Source: Tribonema minus (taxonomy: Eukaryota; Sar; Xanthophyceae; Tribonematales; Tribonemataceae). Taken from it: a stretch of 64,000 nt of DNA. The position numbers were made by a program, and so were the translations under genes. Positions 40,168 through 51,008 of the stretch are shown piece after piece; position 1 is the stretch's first letter, and each line of letters opens with the position of its first letter. The stretch is taken from NCBI GenBank assembly GCA_017506865.1, contig JAFCMP010000008.1, positions 355,001 to 419,000 of the forward strand, given 5' to 3'. Under the pieces are notes generated by a model. The model saw only the letters and a list, made by a program, of their open reading frames with translations. It was not told the DNA's origin and made no database searches.

Positions 40168-41433
40168 TTCTTGAAGGGTAGTTTGCATGTGCCAAAAGGC
40201 CCTGAGGTACAGTAACTGCAGCATGACATTTGTGATTGCGCCGTAAGACATGTCCATGTCAAGTTTGGTGCTGCAGCTGGCTGCTGCATTGTAATCTTGT
40301 GAACACATCTACATGCACGGTTCAGTGGCACATGTACAAGATGGGCGCCCGCTGTGGGTTATGTGCTGTAATAAGCTTAAGCAATTGCCTTGCATGCTGC
40401 ACATGAATGACCACAATGCTGCATGGCGGCCGATGCCAAAAATAAAGCCAAGACATGAGTGTGCCAAAATGTTGCGGACAATAATGTGGCGTTCTGTTGA
40501 TATCATGTTCGGGCAGCAGCATTCAGAAAGATTATTTGACGGCATGGATGCACGCAGCACGGCAATGCACAGCGACTCAGAGAAGCTGGCAGCATTGAAC
40601 TGCAAGTGCATTAAGGTGAGGTGTGTCATGAAGTTGGCAAATTGTTGTCTCAATCACGGTCTCAGTCAGCCTGGCTCACTGTATGATGAATGCGTTTTTA
40701 GAGCATCCATGTGGGCGGCTGTGCCTGTTACTGACTGTGGTTCTAGCCAAACAACGGTGATGTCAGTGCTGACGCGATGTCTAAGAGAGCCTGGATGCCA
40801 TAATTCGTGCAGCGGAAGAGCAGCTGTGATAGCAACACACAGGCTCCCACAGATGGCTATGGGCCGCCCTGTCACAATGCATCAACAGTAACTTTAAGGT
40901 CCTGTCTGTTACTGTACACACATATATATATAGCCACTGCCAAAAGCATTATGCTTCATAAACACACTCACAAGCACAGGCAGACGGCAAGAATAAAGAC
41001 AAGTACCCAGATCCAAACGAAACACTTGTATTCTTCAATTGGGACGCTGCCTTCAAACCACGCCAAGGCGCCACACAACAACGCCTCTACAGTAACCCAA
41101 GGCTGCGCAGGAGAGCATGCCCAGTCACAGAGAACAATATGGGACCACATGTGTAGGCGGCATGCAGGCGCCGTGCTGCATGGTAGGTGATCATGGCGCC
41201 TGCAGGAGCTGCTAGCAGCTGCTGTGACTCAATTAGGCTACTGTAGCTGCGGCTGCTGAATCGCAAGCTGCTGTATAGAATCGGAAGGGGGCTGTTGGCC
41301 TACACTCATTCTCTAGAGTCTTGACTCACTACTGGTGACCAGTGGAATGCTGCACCTGATGTGCCGGAAACACATGAAACAACCATTACTGGCCCTTACA
41401 AGATTGCTGCTGGCCCTGCACCTGTGCGGGCAA

Positions 41434-41515
41434 TGTTGCAGCAGCAGCAGCAGCGGCAGCAGTTGCAGCAGCAGTTGCAGCATCGGCAGTAGCTGCAGCA
41501 GCAGCAGCAGCAGCA
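41434..41515. repeat. CAG microsatellite
   Basis: Imperfect GCA/CAG repeat of about 80 bases, interrupted by TTG and CGG. It gives poly-Ala, poly-Ser or poly-Leu frames depending on strand and phase. No gene can be assigned with confidence. Confidence 0.8.
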
Positions 41516-41546
41516 AGAGCGGGACCGGCCACTCGGTCTGTTGCGG

Positions 41547-41960
41547 TCACACCAAGACGCTCCCTTCTCTTGCGGAGCAGCACCGGCAGTCCCGGAGAGC
41601 TGTCTGCAACAGAGTGGGCAACGCAACGCAATGCGCGCCGCCGCAGCTGCGGCACCACTCAACACGGGTCGAAGCATGCGCCACGCGCGCAAGCGCCATC
41701 AGCATATCCCACAGACCCTGGCCCAGGCGCATGTAGGGCGGGGACGGCGGTGGCGAGTAGTAGATGTGCGTCGCCTCGCCATGCGCAGGACGTTGGTAGG
41801 GGTAGAGCAATCCGTCGGCGCCCATGCAGTACAGCTGGCCGGTGTACGCGGCTTGCCCCTGCGGCGTAAGCGGGGTGCCATGAGGCGCAGGAGAGGCGGT
41901 TAGTGCCTCCATGTACTGGCCTAGAGGGGGGAGGGGGGGGGATCCATGCGTCACTAGCAA
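41547..41960 (-). CDS. Hypothetical protein or exon, Pro/Tyr-rich
   Basis: A 137-codon frame on the minus strand. Residues about 15-95 are rich in Pro, Tyr, Gly and Gln, including QAAYTGQLYCMGADGLLYPY and YYSPPPSPPY, which look more like real low-complexity protein than chance translation. It may be one exon of a larger gene. I see no domain, and no splice site I would commit to. Confidence 0.3.
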   Translation of the reverse strand: MLVTHGSPPLPPLGQYMEALTASPAPHGTPLTPQGQAAYTGQLYCMGADGLLYPYQRPAHGEATHIYYSPPPSPPYMRLGQGLWDMLMALARVAHASTRVEWCRSCGGAHCVALPTLLQTALRDCRCCSAREGSVLV

Positions 41961-44900
41961 GTCACCGCGCCACAGGAAAGGGCCTGTATTTGATCATCAT
42001 GCATATGCCGCCAAAGTCACCACCGTGGGACAAAGCAGAGGGGAGGGGGGGGCATACAAATATGCTGAGCCATGTTGGGGTTGGGGCGCGCAGTCTGTCA
42101 GTGTACGGTTTTGGGTGCGACGCTGCACGCACTGTTTCAATTGTAAAGTACATCATGCAGTTCCCGCCGGTTCCTCCCTGTCACGCATGCGCTTCAGCCT
42201 CCTCGCTGCATTTGCTACAGGCCAGACAGTTGCCTAAAGTTGAAATACTTTTTTTGATGGCATAGGCCGGCCAAGTTGCTTGCTTTCATTGACACGCAGG
42301 CAGCGTTAGACACAGGCATGTGCTCTGGCGCCACCGTGACAACCTGGATGTGAAAGCATGGGCTGATGGCATGAATGCAAGTCTGCACTTGCACATGCAT
42401 TTGTGCCTCGTACAAATCCACGAACTGTTGCATGCAGCACCTAGTGAGCCATGCCTTACAAATCCTGATCATGCCACAGCGCAACAGTTCGGTATTTCAC
42501 GGATCAAGTGGCTGCAACAGTGCATATGATTCACCATCAATCCAGACGCAGCTGCACAACTTTAGAGACAAGAGAGGGATGATCTAGGAACGGCTGGCAC
42601 TGAACTCTTCACAATTGCTACTTATGCTACTCATAGGCCATGTGGCATGCACTCCTTTGCTTGAGGTAGGGCACGCTTTGCAGCTGGACATCTCTTCAGA
42701 CTTTTTACTATACATAAGATAATGCGACTTGATGCTGCCGGTGCCATTTGTCTTGCACGTCAGGTAGTTTAAGAGTTGAACCAAATTGACGCTGCTGATG
42801 CCGGCTTGGTTTGCTGCTGGTGCCGGTTTGGCTTGCACACTAGGGGATTCTGATGTACAGCAAAAAGCACCACAAGATTTGCAAGGCTACACGCAATTTT
42901 ACCTGGCTGGTACTGGCTCCCGTCCTTCATGAAGATGAGCTGTTGTAAGGTTCAAGCCGCAGCCATGCCGGGAAAGCATTGCAACACTGACACGCTGTGC
43001 TAAGCGAATTCCAAATATTATTGGCTTGGTCCGCTGTTGCTGTACACTAGAAGTATGTAGCAATTTTTCAAAATAAAGCCACACAGACCTGGACTACCAG
43101 CACTGCAGTAGCCTTGCCACCTTTTACAGCAGCTGTCGACAAATGCGCCAAGATGAGCATACTAGTAATTAAGTCAGTCGATGAGAACGCGGGCAACGTC
43201 GCGCCCATAGGCCAAGTACTGTGCATCTGGACTGCTTGCACCACTTACCTAGAACAAAATGCACTCACCTCAAAGTCACTCTGAAACATGACAGCAGGGG
43301 GACAACTTGAACATCAGCCATACGGCTCCTTTGCAGCAATGTCAGCCTAGGCAATCGGCCGGGGAGGGGGCAGGTCGGGGTCAATGACTTGTGCATACTG
43401 CGTGCACAAGATGACTCTGCTGTTGTGGCATACAGAGATTTCACAGATAACATGCGCGTCATCTCAGAATTCATGGTGCTGCACGATCTAAAGCGCAAGG
43501 CAGAGCAGAGCCAGCAATGGGTCGGGAGAGGACAGCGTGGCCATTGACACGAATAGGGACTGCGGATAGTAAGGATAATGCGCGGCGGAAGCATTATTGA
43601 GTCTAGGGATCATGCCAGCGCGGGGCATGATCCTTGTTGTCTGCCATATGATGACTGAACAGTTGCAGCGGTTTGTCTGTGGTCTTCACTGCAAATCCTA
43701 GTTAATTTGGGCTTAGGGTTTGACGGCAGTTTCTGTGGGTTAGATGCGGGTTCACTCAACTCGCGGGAGCAGGTGAATGCAGCAGCAGGGCAACAAAGTC
43801 TGAGGCGAGCCCAGTACACCACCAGTGACACAAGTAAGACTAGCTCAGCAATTATCATGCCAAGCACCCAACCTTTATACTCCTTGTAGGCAAAGTCTAT
43901 GGGCCTGCGAGCGAAGCTGACGTGATCAGTGCCGGCCCATAAGCTCCGGTCAATCCTGCTTTGATGTTAAAGCTGGTGTGTTACAGAATGAAGTCTTGGT
44001 GGATTGTATTTGACTTACTACTTCATTGAATGATAAGTGATACAGCAACTAACTACAGGACTAGTACACTATGGTTCGACAGAGTCTTGACGGATAATCA
44101 AAGTGTTCGATTTCCCCAGTTGAGATAACGCAACAGTCCAGCTGGTGCCCCGTAGACTCTCACTGACAGAATGCCTCGTGTTGCACTACACTTACGTTCA
44201 AGTCCTGCTTTATCTACTGCCTATATTAGTATGTTTGCCATACACAGACGCATGAGATGGTTATGATAATACCCGGTCACATTACAAACCCACCAGCCAG
44301 CCAGATCTGCATTGCACGGCATGCTTGAGCAGCACCTGGTGCCGCACGGCAGCCGCAGTGCTGCTTGTTTCATGGTACAGCCATGCCAGAGGCAGCGTGA
44401 AGGCATAGCACGGCAGTGCACTACTAGCAGCAGCAATGCACTGCAGTGCACTGTGCGCACTCAGGCACTGGGGCGGTTGCTCTGCAATGAAGCCGAACCG
44501 GACATGCACAGTGCTGCCTAAGGTAGAAGAGGATTATGCTGAGGTCCACTTCAGTTACATCAGTGCTCTGCATGACCTCAAACAAACAAACTTAGAGGTC
44601 GCCTTCCCGCCACATACGCGCACGCGCGTGCGGCCTAGATTCTCGCTCTGCTCTGTAAGGCCAGGGGCCCTGCTGCGAGCTTCGCTCGCAGATAAATACA
44701 AGTCCATAAGTACCCACCCTGCTTCACCATTGTTCATCAAGGTGCACACGTTGCCTGCGGCCGCGCTCAGGCTGCACCGTCACGGTGACTGTGGTCACCT
44801 GCTGTTGACAGCATGATGCTCCATGGCCTGACACGACCTATATGCAGACTGGCCATAGCTGCAGGTAGCATTGTAGGCCATTGTGTGACACTGCCAGTGG

Positions 44901-45501
44901 GTTGAAAATCACACATGTTCACTGCTCAAGCATCCACTTGGCAACGCTCATGCACTCGGATAGTAAAGCAGAACTGCATGATGCAGCAGGGAGGCCATAA
45001 TCATTTTGGCATGGGCAGAGGCTCTTCATTGCTAAGTGAGAAGTCGCAAATTAACTTATCCTGTCCCCAGGTTTTAGTTCGTAGGTGTGACATTCTAAAG
45101 GTTGAGGCAGCTCGACATGGGCAGCACTGGTGAAACCAATTAAGCTATTACAATTACACTTCTAGTTGCAGTTATGCCAGTAGTTGCTGTATTGACATGT
45201 CTTTGTGCACATGAGCTGATAATTTATTCACTGTTCTGGGTCATTTACAGATCAAATGCCAACAGTTGTCACCGAGGAGGCGGATAATACCTGGCAGTTG
45301 AGGTGCATACATACAAGACAGCTTTCATGGCACATGCGCATCAGCCAGCTTCTGGATCGTGTGCACATAACTTTTGAAATATTACTTCGACACGTTTCTC
45401 AACGCTGTAAGCCTAGAAAAGCGTTGAGGAAGCTACTTGTCCACATACTTAAAGATAGAAGTAATACTTATCCCATCTGTCAGTGTTGTGCACTGCACAG
45501 T

Positions 45502-45545
45502 TAGTAGAAGCTTCTGCAAAAGCTAGTAGAAGCTTCTGCAAAAGG
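45502..45545. repeat. 22-bp tandem duplication containing AGAAGCTTCT
   Basis: TAGTAGAAGCTTCTGCAAAAG occurs twice with a 22-base period (45502 and 45524). Each copy contains the palindrome AGAAGCTTCT. Perfect copies suggest recent slippage or unequal repair. Confidence 0.85.
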
Positions 45546-45811
45546 AGCTCGTCCGCAAGAACAGCAAAAGCGTTTGGAACGTGTTGATGACCCTGGTCGC
45601 TGCAATGCACGTGCACTGCCGCCGAAGCAGCTGGCTGCAAATGCCCGCATGCGCAGCGACTACCGCAGATGTGATGCCCGCCATGACAAGCACCGTCAAG
45701 AGCCGGCGGCACGGAGCCAGCGGCAGCAAACAGCCCCCCAGTTCTCCTCATGTTGACGCAGGCCACGGCCTTTTCCACCCACTGCGTAAGGCGCGCGTCT
45801 CTCAGCTCAAT

Positions 45812-45823
45812 GCAATTGAAGTT
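45812..45823. repeat. GCAATTGAAGTT target duplication, left copy (non-LTR copy 2)
   Basis: The 12-base word GCAATTGAAGTT occurs here and at 50915-50926, exactly flanking the truncated non-LTR copy. Confidence 0.8.
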
Positions 45824-45886
45824 GTATATTATGTCCTGGACCGCATGGGCTGCGCGCACGATAAATCGGGCTTGCAATAACTAAAT

Positions 45887-48800
45887 CTACGGAGGGGCCG
45901 GCGGTTCGGCGCTGGCCGGCGAGGGCCGCGGCACTTGCAACAGTGCGATGCGGCGGTAAGCGCTGACGTCGCCATCAGGGGCAATGACTGCGTTCCAGTT
46001 GTCGATCACGACACGTGTGAGCGCGCGCTGTAGCGCGAGGGAGGTGCGGCGGCGCCAGAAGGCAACGCGCTGCGCGAGATTGTAGCTGCCCTGCGAGCTC
46101 TGCTCGGCGAGTGCGTGTAGCAGCGCTTGGGTGTCGCGTGACATAGCGCCGAAGTGGTCAAAGGCTGCGGAAAATAGGGTGTGTGTAGTGGGGTCCAGGG
46201 CCAATGAGACTACGCATGTGTCTATCTTTTCCTGCGAAGCCGATTCTAGCACGCGCTGCACATCGCGCGCGCCCCCCTGAGCCTGACGGAGGCGGGAGGG
46301 ACATGAGCTGTCACGTATGGTGACGTCTACGCAACAAGCTACTTCAAAGCCGCCGCGCAGTTTAGTGCACCGGCCTGCTGCTACCGCGTCGGCGCTCGGC
46401 TGCACTTTAGGGACTGGAAGGCAGATCTGGTTGCTGCCAAAGACGATGTCCATGAACTTGTTGAACCCGTGGCGCGCCGCGTAGCGGCGGAAGGGGGCAA
46501 GGGTGTCCCGGTCGAGACCGCGGAGGTGGGCCACCTGCTTGAGCAGCTGAAAGAGCGCGTCTGCGAGCAAGTTGTGTCGCGTGACGTTAAGCCCTTGTGT
46601 GCAGCGGCGCAGGTGGGCACCCGAGTCCACTGGTTTATGGCACTTGGGGCACCGCGCCGCAGCGGGGGCGGGGCGCTCCACGCCCAGGTGGCGCCGCAGC
46701 GTCTCGCGGAATTCCGGCGGGGACATGGTCTCCGCTGGGTCAGTGCTCGGCAGTTGCGCCAAGAAACCCATGGCCCCCTTAGAGGCGCCGCTGCGCCACG
46801 CCGCGACTGCTTCCAACGCATCTGCTGCTTCAAGCTGACGCAGCTGCGTGGCGGCGAGCGCTGCGTCTAGCAACCGTGATAGCGCCGCTTGACGCCGCGG
46901 CAGCACGGCGGCCGGCGGGGCCTGGGCAGAGCCTGGCTCGCGCGCCACCGCTGGCGCAGCAGCGCGGTGCGCGCCGGCGCGAGTCCGCATGCCCGGCCCC
47001 GCAGCTCCGCCTGCCCGTTGTAGCAGATCGCGCAGCGCCCGCCACGCGCCGTCGTCCTGGCGCCGGTCCTGGTACCAGACCGAGGGCAGGAGCAGTGCGA
47101 GGGCCGATGCAGCATCGTCGCTGCCGCTGCGCAGCTGCTGCAGGCAGGTAGCTATCTGCGTGAAGGTGAAGCCGTAGCGGGCGTGCTGCAGGATGCGGCT
47201 GCGTGCCGGGGCTGGAAACGCCGCCAGTGCCGGTTCCATGCACTCGAGGGTACGTGCAGCAAATGCGGCACATGCACGCGGCGCTGCGCCCAGCACGCCA
47301 AAGCCACCGCTCCCCAGCCGCAGATGCACGCGTACTTGCTGGTGTGCTGGTAGCGTCACTGGGGCCCCGCCACCCCAGTCGGCGCCGCGTACCCATGCCA
47401 CTGCCGCCGCCCACGGAGAGGGCGGCGCCGCCGTCGCCGCAACCGCCGGCGGGCCGCGGCGATCGTCAGCAGCCGCCGGCGCGCCCCCGTGGGCCGGCGG
47501 CGCGCCCTCGTGGGCCGGCGGCGTAAGACCCGCCGATGGTTCCTGCGCCAGCGCGGCCACGGCCGCTTGCGTGACGGCGTCGAAGCGCTGTAGCTCCTCG
47601 TGCGTGAGGGATGGCGCCGTGTTGCGCGCGACATGCCCTGCGCAGGCGGGGACGGCAAGACGCAGAATGGAGAAGGCAGCCTGCACATCCTCCATCTGCA
47701 CCAGCTCCGCCACCAGGCGGTCGGTGCTGGGGGCACGAAGAGTCGCCGCTACGTGTGCGCGCACGAACTCCTCGGTGCCGACCGCCACCTCCCATCGTCC
47801 CGTATATTATAAAATTGAAGCGTGATGCCGTCGTCGCATACTGGTACGGGGACATTGGCGGCGGCGAAGATGGCAGCGGCGCGCTCGCGAGCGCCGCCTG
47901 AGGCCGGCACCAGCGCCGCGCATTTCGTGACGTTGACCTGAATGTTTAGCTCGCTCAGCGCCTGTTGTATGAAGCAGAACGCGCGACCGACGTGGCCGAG
48001 CACTGACGCGTCAAAGCTGGGCGTCATGATGGTGAGGTCATCGAGGTAGCCCGGAAGCGCCAGCTGCGGGAACTTGGCGCGGGCAGCCACCATGGTGCCG
48101 CGCAGTGCCAGCGCGAACAGCAGCGGCCCCAATGGGTCGCCCTGCTGCACGCCCTGTTGGGAGAGGATGATGGCGGCGTCGGCGTGCCCATCTAGGCCAA
48201 ATTGCAGCCAATGGGCCCGGCCGGGGCCGTAGATGTGCTCGACGTAGCCGTACAGGTCAGGCAGATGCTCGGCCACCGCGGTGAGGACTGCCGAGCGCGA
48301 CAGCGCGTTGAAGGCATTACTGCCGTCAATGGCAAGGAGCACGCCGCCGCACTCATGCGTGAGCTGCGCCATGAGCGCCACTCTCTCTGCGCCCCCCCGC
48401 GCGTCGACCCCAAACTGGCCAATTGGTTCCAGCAGCGCGGAGACGCGGTCCCGGGTGTCCGTGCAGAAGGTGCGGGCGAACAGGTGGCGGATGGTGTCGC
48501 CGCACGCGATGGGGCGCGCCTTCTCGCCCACAGCGCTGAGGCGCGCGGCCGCGTGAAGGCGCCAAAAGGGGGCGGGCAGCGCGGCGGGGGTGGAGTACAC
48601 CGCGGTACCCAGCCACGCCAGCAGCTCAAGGAGCCAGTCAACCGTGCGCCCCGACGCGTGCGCCGTGTGCCGAACGCACTGCTGGAGGTGGGAGTTGCGC
48701 AGCCCAGAGGGACCGGCGGCCGAGCCAGGGTTGGCGGCGAGGATGGCCTCGCGCAGCCCGTCCGCCGTGAACGAAACGCCGTTGAGTGGTGCTGCCGCTG

Positions 48801-50098
48801 CCAGCGCCGACGCCGCCACCGAGCTGCGCGCTCGCGTTGCCGCGGCATCCAGCTTCGCAGACGCGTCGCCGGCTGGGTGTTTAGCCCTGCAGTTTATGCA
48901 AGGTAGCGGAGTCGCGGGGGGCAGATGTGTCAGCACCCTCCGCCAGCAGCCGCGCGGCGCGCCCGACGCCGCCCGGCTGCCGCGCCGTCGCCGCCGCGCG
49001 CTCCCGCACTGCCGCCGCCGCCTCCGTCATAGATCTAGCGCGGCGCGCGCACGCACGGGCGGCGCCGCGGCGGCAGAAGGCCAGCGCTGTGTGCGTGAGC
49101 AGGTCCAGGTCGCCTGCCACAAAGGCCGCAAAACGGTGCGCCCGCGGCAGGGAGCCGTCGGGTACAAGCAGCAGGCACGGCAGCAGATGCAGCAGCTTGC
49201 ACCATGCACCGGCTGTGGCGGACGCCTGTGCCGCTGCCTCAACCCCGTGTGCCTGCACTACCGCCGTCTGCGCTTCCCGGAGGCCCGCCAGCGCGGCCGT
49301 CAAGGCGGCTGTGAAGTCCGAGCGGTGCTCCAGGCGAATGCGGCGGCCGACCACCAGTTGCTGCTGCAGAACATAGTCAAAGGAGAGGTCGTCAAGCGCT
49401 GCGCGCGCGGGCGAGAGCGGCGCTAGCGTCCAGAGCGGAAGCGCGCTGCGCCATGTTGGCCCTGCCGCAGCCACAGCGGCAGCTGCGCGGGCGCCGGGGC
49501 CGCGCGCGCCGCCGCTGGCTGTAGAGAGGGGGAGGATGGGGGGCAGAGGCGCGACGCGGGGCCCGTGTGGCCGCTGCGTTGCGGCCGCCCCCCGGGACTT
49601 GTAGAGGTGGTCGCGCTGGTGCAATTTCGTGCGCACGCACCCGGGCTCGCCGCACGAGGCGCATGCGCAGAGTAGCAGCTCGGGTTCCACGGCGTAGTAG
49701 GTGCCCGCGCCGGCTCGGTGGAGAGTCAAACACTCGTCGTCGATCGCCTGCATACGCGCGAGAAAGTCGGCAGGCACATTCGGATGCTCGCGGCGCTGGT
49801 GATCCGCCAGCGTCGTGGGGATGCGGCGCGCCAGCGCCAGCGACGCCGACGTCTGCGCCGTGAGCGTGTGCGCCTCCCCGTTCCGGCGGAGGCGCGGTTT
49901 GGGCACTGGCACCCGAAAGAGGCAGCCAGTGTCATGTAAAGGGCAGCGCGGATAGATGGCAGCCGTTGCAGGCTGAGCGGGCGCCTGCACTGCCTCAGGC
50001 TGCGCAGGGTCTACGCCCGCCGCGGCAGCCGCTGCTGCAGCAGCAGCTGCCGCAATGGCCGCCGGTGCGGCTCCCCCTGAAGTAGAGTCAGACATCAT
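45887..50098 (-). pseudogene. pol: ORF2 of non-LTR copy 2: RT with zinc cluster and RLE-like end (broken)
   Basis: Starts at ATG 50098 and ends at 45887. Compared with copy 1 it has an extra C in the CCC run at about 48884-48887 and about 23 extra bases near 47790-47818, each shifting the frame. Segments: N-terminal Cys/His fingers (CPLHDTGC ... CACASCGEPGC); RT motifs GPSGLRNSHL, AIDGSNAFNAL, QQGDPLGPLL and YLDDL (about 48032-48051); C-terminal CPKCHKPVDSGAHLRRC followed by RHNLLADAL and CCVDVTIRDSS, the layout of a zinc cluster plus restriction-like endonuclease. Known: this layout belongs to site-specific non-LTR elements of the R2/CRE type. The lesions make this copy inactive. Confidence 0.8.
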
Positions 50099-50131
50099 TA
50101 CGATGGATGAGGGGAGCGCCGCACCGGCGGC

Positions 50132-50914
50132 TTACAGGCCCGTGGCGCCGCCGCCTCCCTCCGGTGCCGGCGGCTGGGCCGTCGAGGTGGAGAGGAAGCG
50201 GTCGGCGGCGGACTGACCTTGGGGCAGCCCGCGCGCGGGGCGTGCAGCGGGGGGTTCCGCCGCCGAGCCCGGCGTGCGCTCAGCAGCCGTGCGCTTGCGG
50301 CTGGCGCGGGGTGTGCCACTGTCGGACATAAGCGCGCTGCTGTCACTGGCAGGCATGGGGGGCTGCCTACTGCGCGAGGGGGAGGCGCTGCAGCCGCTGC
50401 CGTGCCGAGCCGCTGGCGACGATGCGCGCCGACACCGCGAGCGCCCGCGTGAGCAAGAGCGCGGCAGCTGCCGCGGCGCCGCCGCTGCCTCCAGTGCCAC
50501 CGCGGGGTCCGCTGCTGCACTTGCGGCCGCTGCCGCTGCCGCGCTTGCGGCCGCTGCCGCTGCCGCGCTGGCAGCACCTACAGCGGGCGGCGGCGCGCCC
50601 GCCGCCGCCGCGCCTGCCGCCTCCGCGCCCGCCGCCGTTGCCCCGTCCGCCGCCACCCCCGCCGCAGCGCCAGCCGCTGCAGAGCTAGCCTCAAGGGCTC
50701 CCGCCACGGGCGTGGTGGCCACCGTGCCGGCGGCGTCCGCCGCCGGCACCGCCACGCTCGCAGCGCGCGCCGCTTCCGCTGTCAGCTGCGCCTCGAGTCG
50801 AGCGGTCGCCGCAGCGTTGCGCACCTGCTCTCCTTCGCGCAGGCTCCGTTGCTGCGCCGCCAGCCGCTCCGCACGAACTTGCTCTGCCAGAGACCGGTCG
50901 CGATCGGCCTCAGC
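50132..50914 (-). pseudogene. 3' part of ORF1, non-LTR copy 2 (5'-truncated)
   Basis: Reads from the truncation point 50914 to the stop at 50132. It begins inside the coiled-coil region (SLAEQVRAERLAAQQRSLRE), then Ala-rich sequence, then a Ser/Arg-rich tail (SRKRTAAERTPGSAAEPPA). The last part follows the frame that copy 1 loses through a one-base deletion, so copy 2 preserves the original C-terminus of ORF1. Confidence 0.75.
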
Positions 50915-50926
50915 AATTGAAGTTGT
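50915..50926. repeat. GCAATTGAAGTT target duplication, right copy (non-LTR copy 2)
   Basis: Second copy of the word at 45812-45823. Only 10 bases separate it from the left target duplication of copy 1 at 50937. Confidence 0.8.
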
Positions 50927-50936
50927 AGTTAGGATC

Positions 50937-50950
50937 GCGGTTGAAGTTGT
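50937..50950. repeat. TCGCGGTTGAAGTT target duplication, left copy (non-LTR copy 1)
   Basis: This 14-base word recurs at 57927-57940, exactly flanking the near full-length copy 1. Confidence 0.85.
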
Positions 50951-51008
50951 ATATTATGTCCTGGACCGCATGTGGGTTGAGCACACGATAATCGGGCGAT
51001 AACTAAAT

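Larger units (their letters stand above)
40168..45811. other. Long stretch without confident gene
   Basis: 5.6 kb of lower-GC sequence. No domain recognised on either strand. Visible items: TATATATATA near 40921-40932, CAG/GCAGCAG repeats at 41434-41515, G-rich runs at 41926-41941 and 42036-42050, and a tandem repeat at 45502-45545. 45546-45755 encodes a basic Arg/Gln-rich stretch (LPPKQLAANARMRSDYRRC) that could be an exon remnant. UTRs, introns or decayed mobile DNA are possible. Confidence 0.5.
45824..50914 (-). mobile_element. Non-LTR retrotransposon copy 2, 5'-truncated
   Basis: Its 3' end is at 45824 (plus-strand text GTATATTATGTCCTGGACCG, shared with copy 1 at 50951). Its 5' end is truncated at 50914, inside ORF1 at the point equivalent to about 56044 of copy 1. 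5' truncation plus a 12-bp target duplication (45812-45823 and 50915-50926) is the signature of target-primed reverse transcription. Coding parts correspond closely to copy 1 but contain two frameshifting insertions. Confidence 0.88.
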
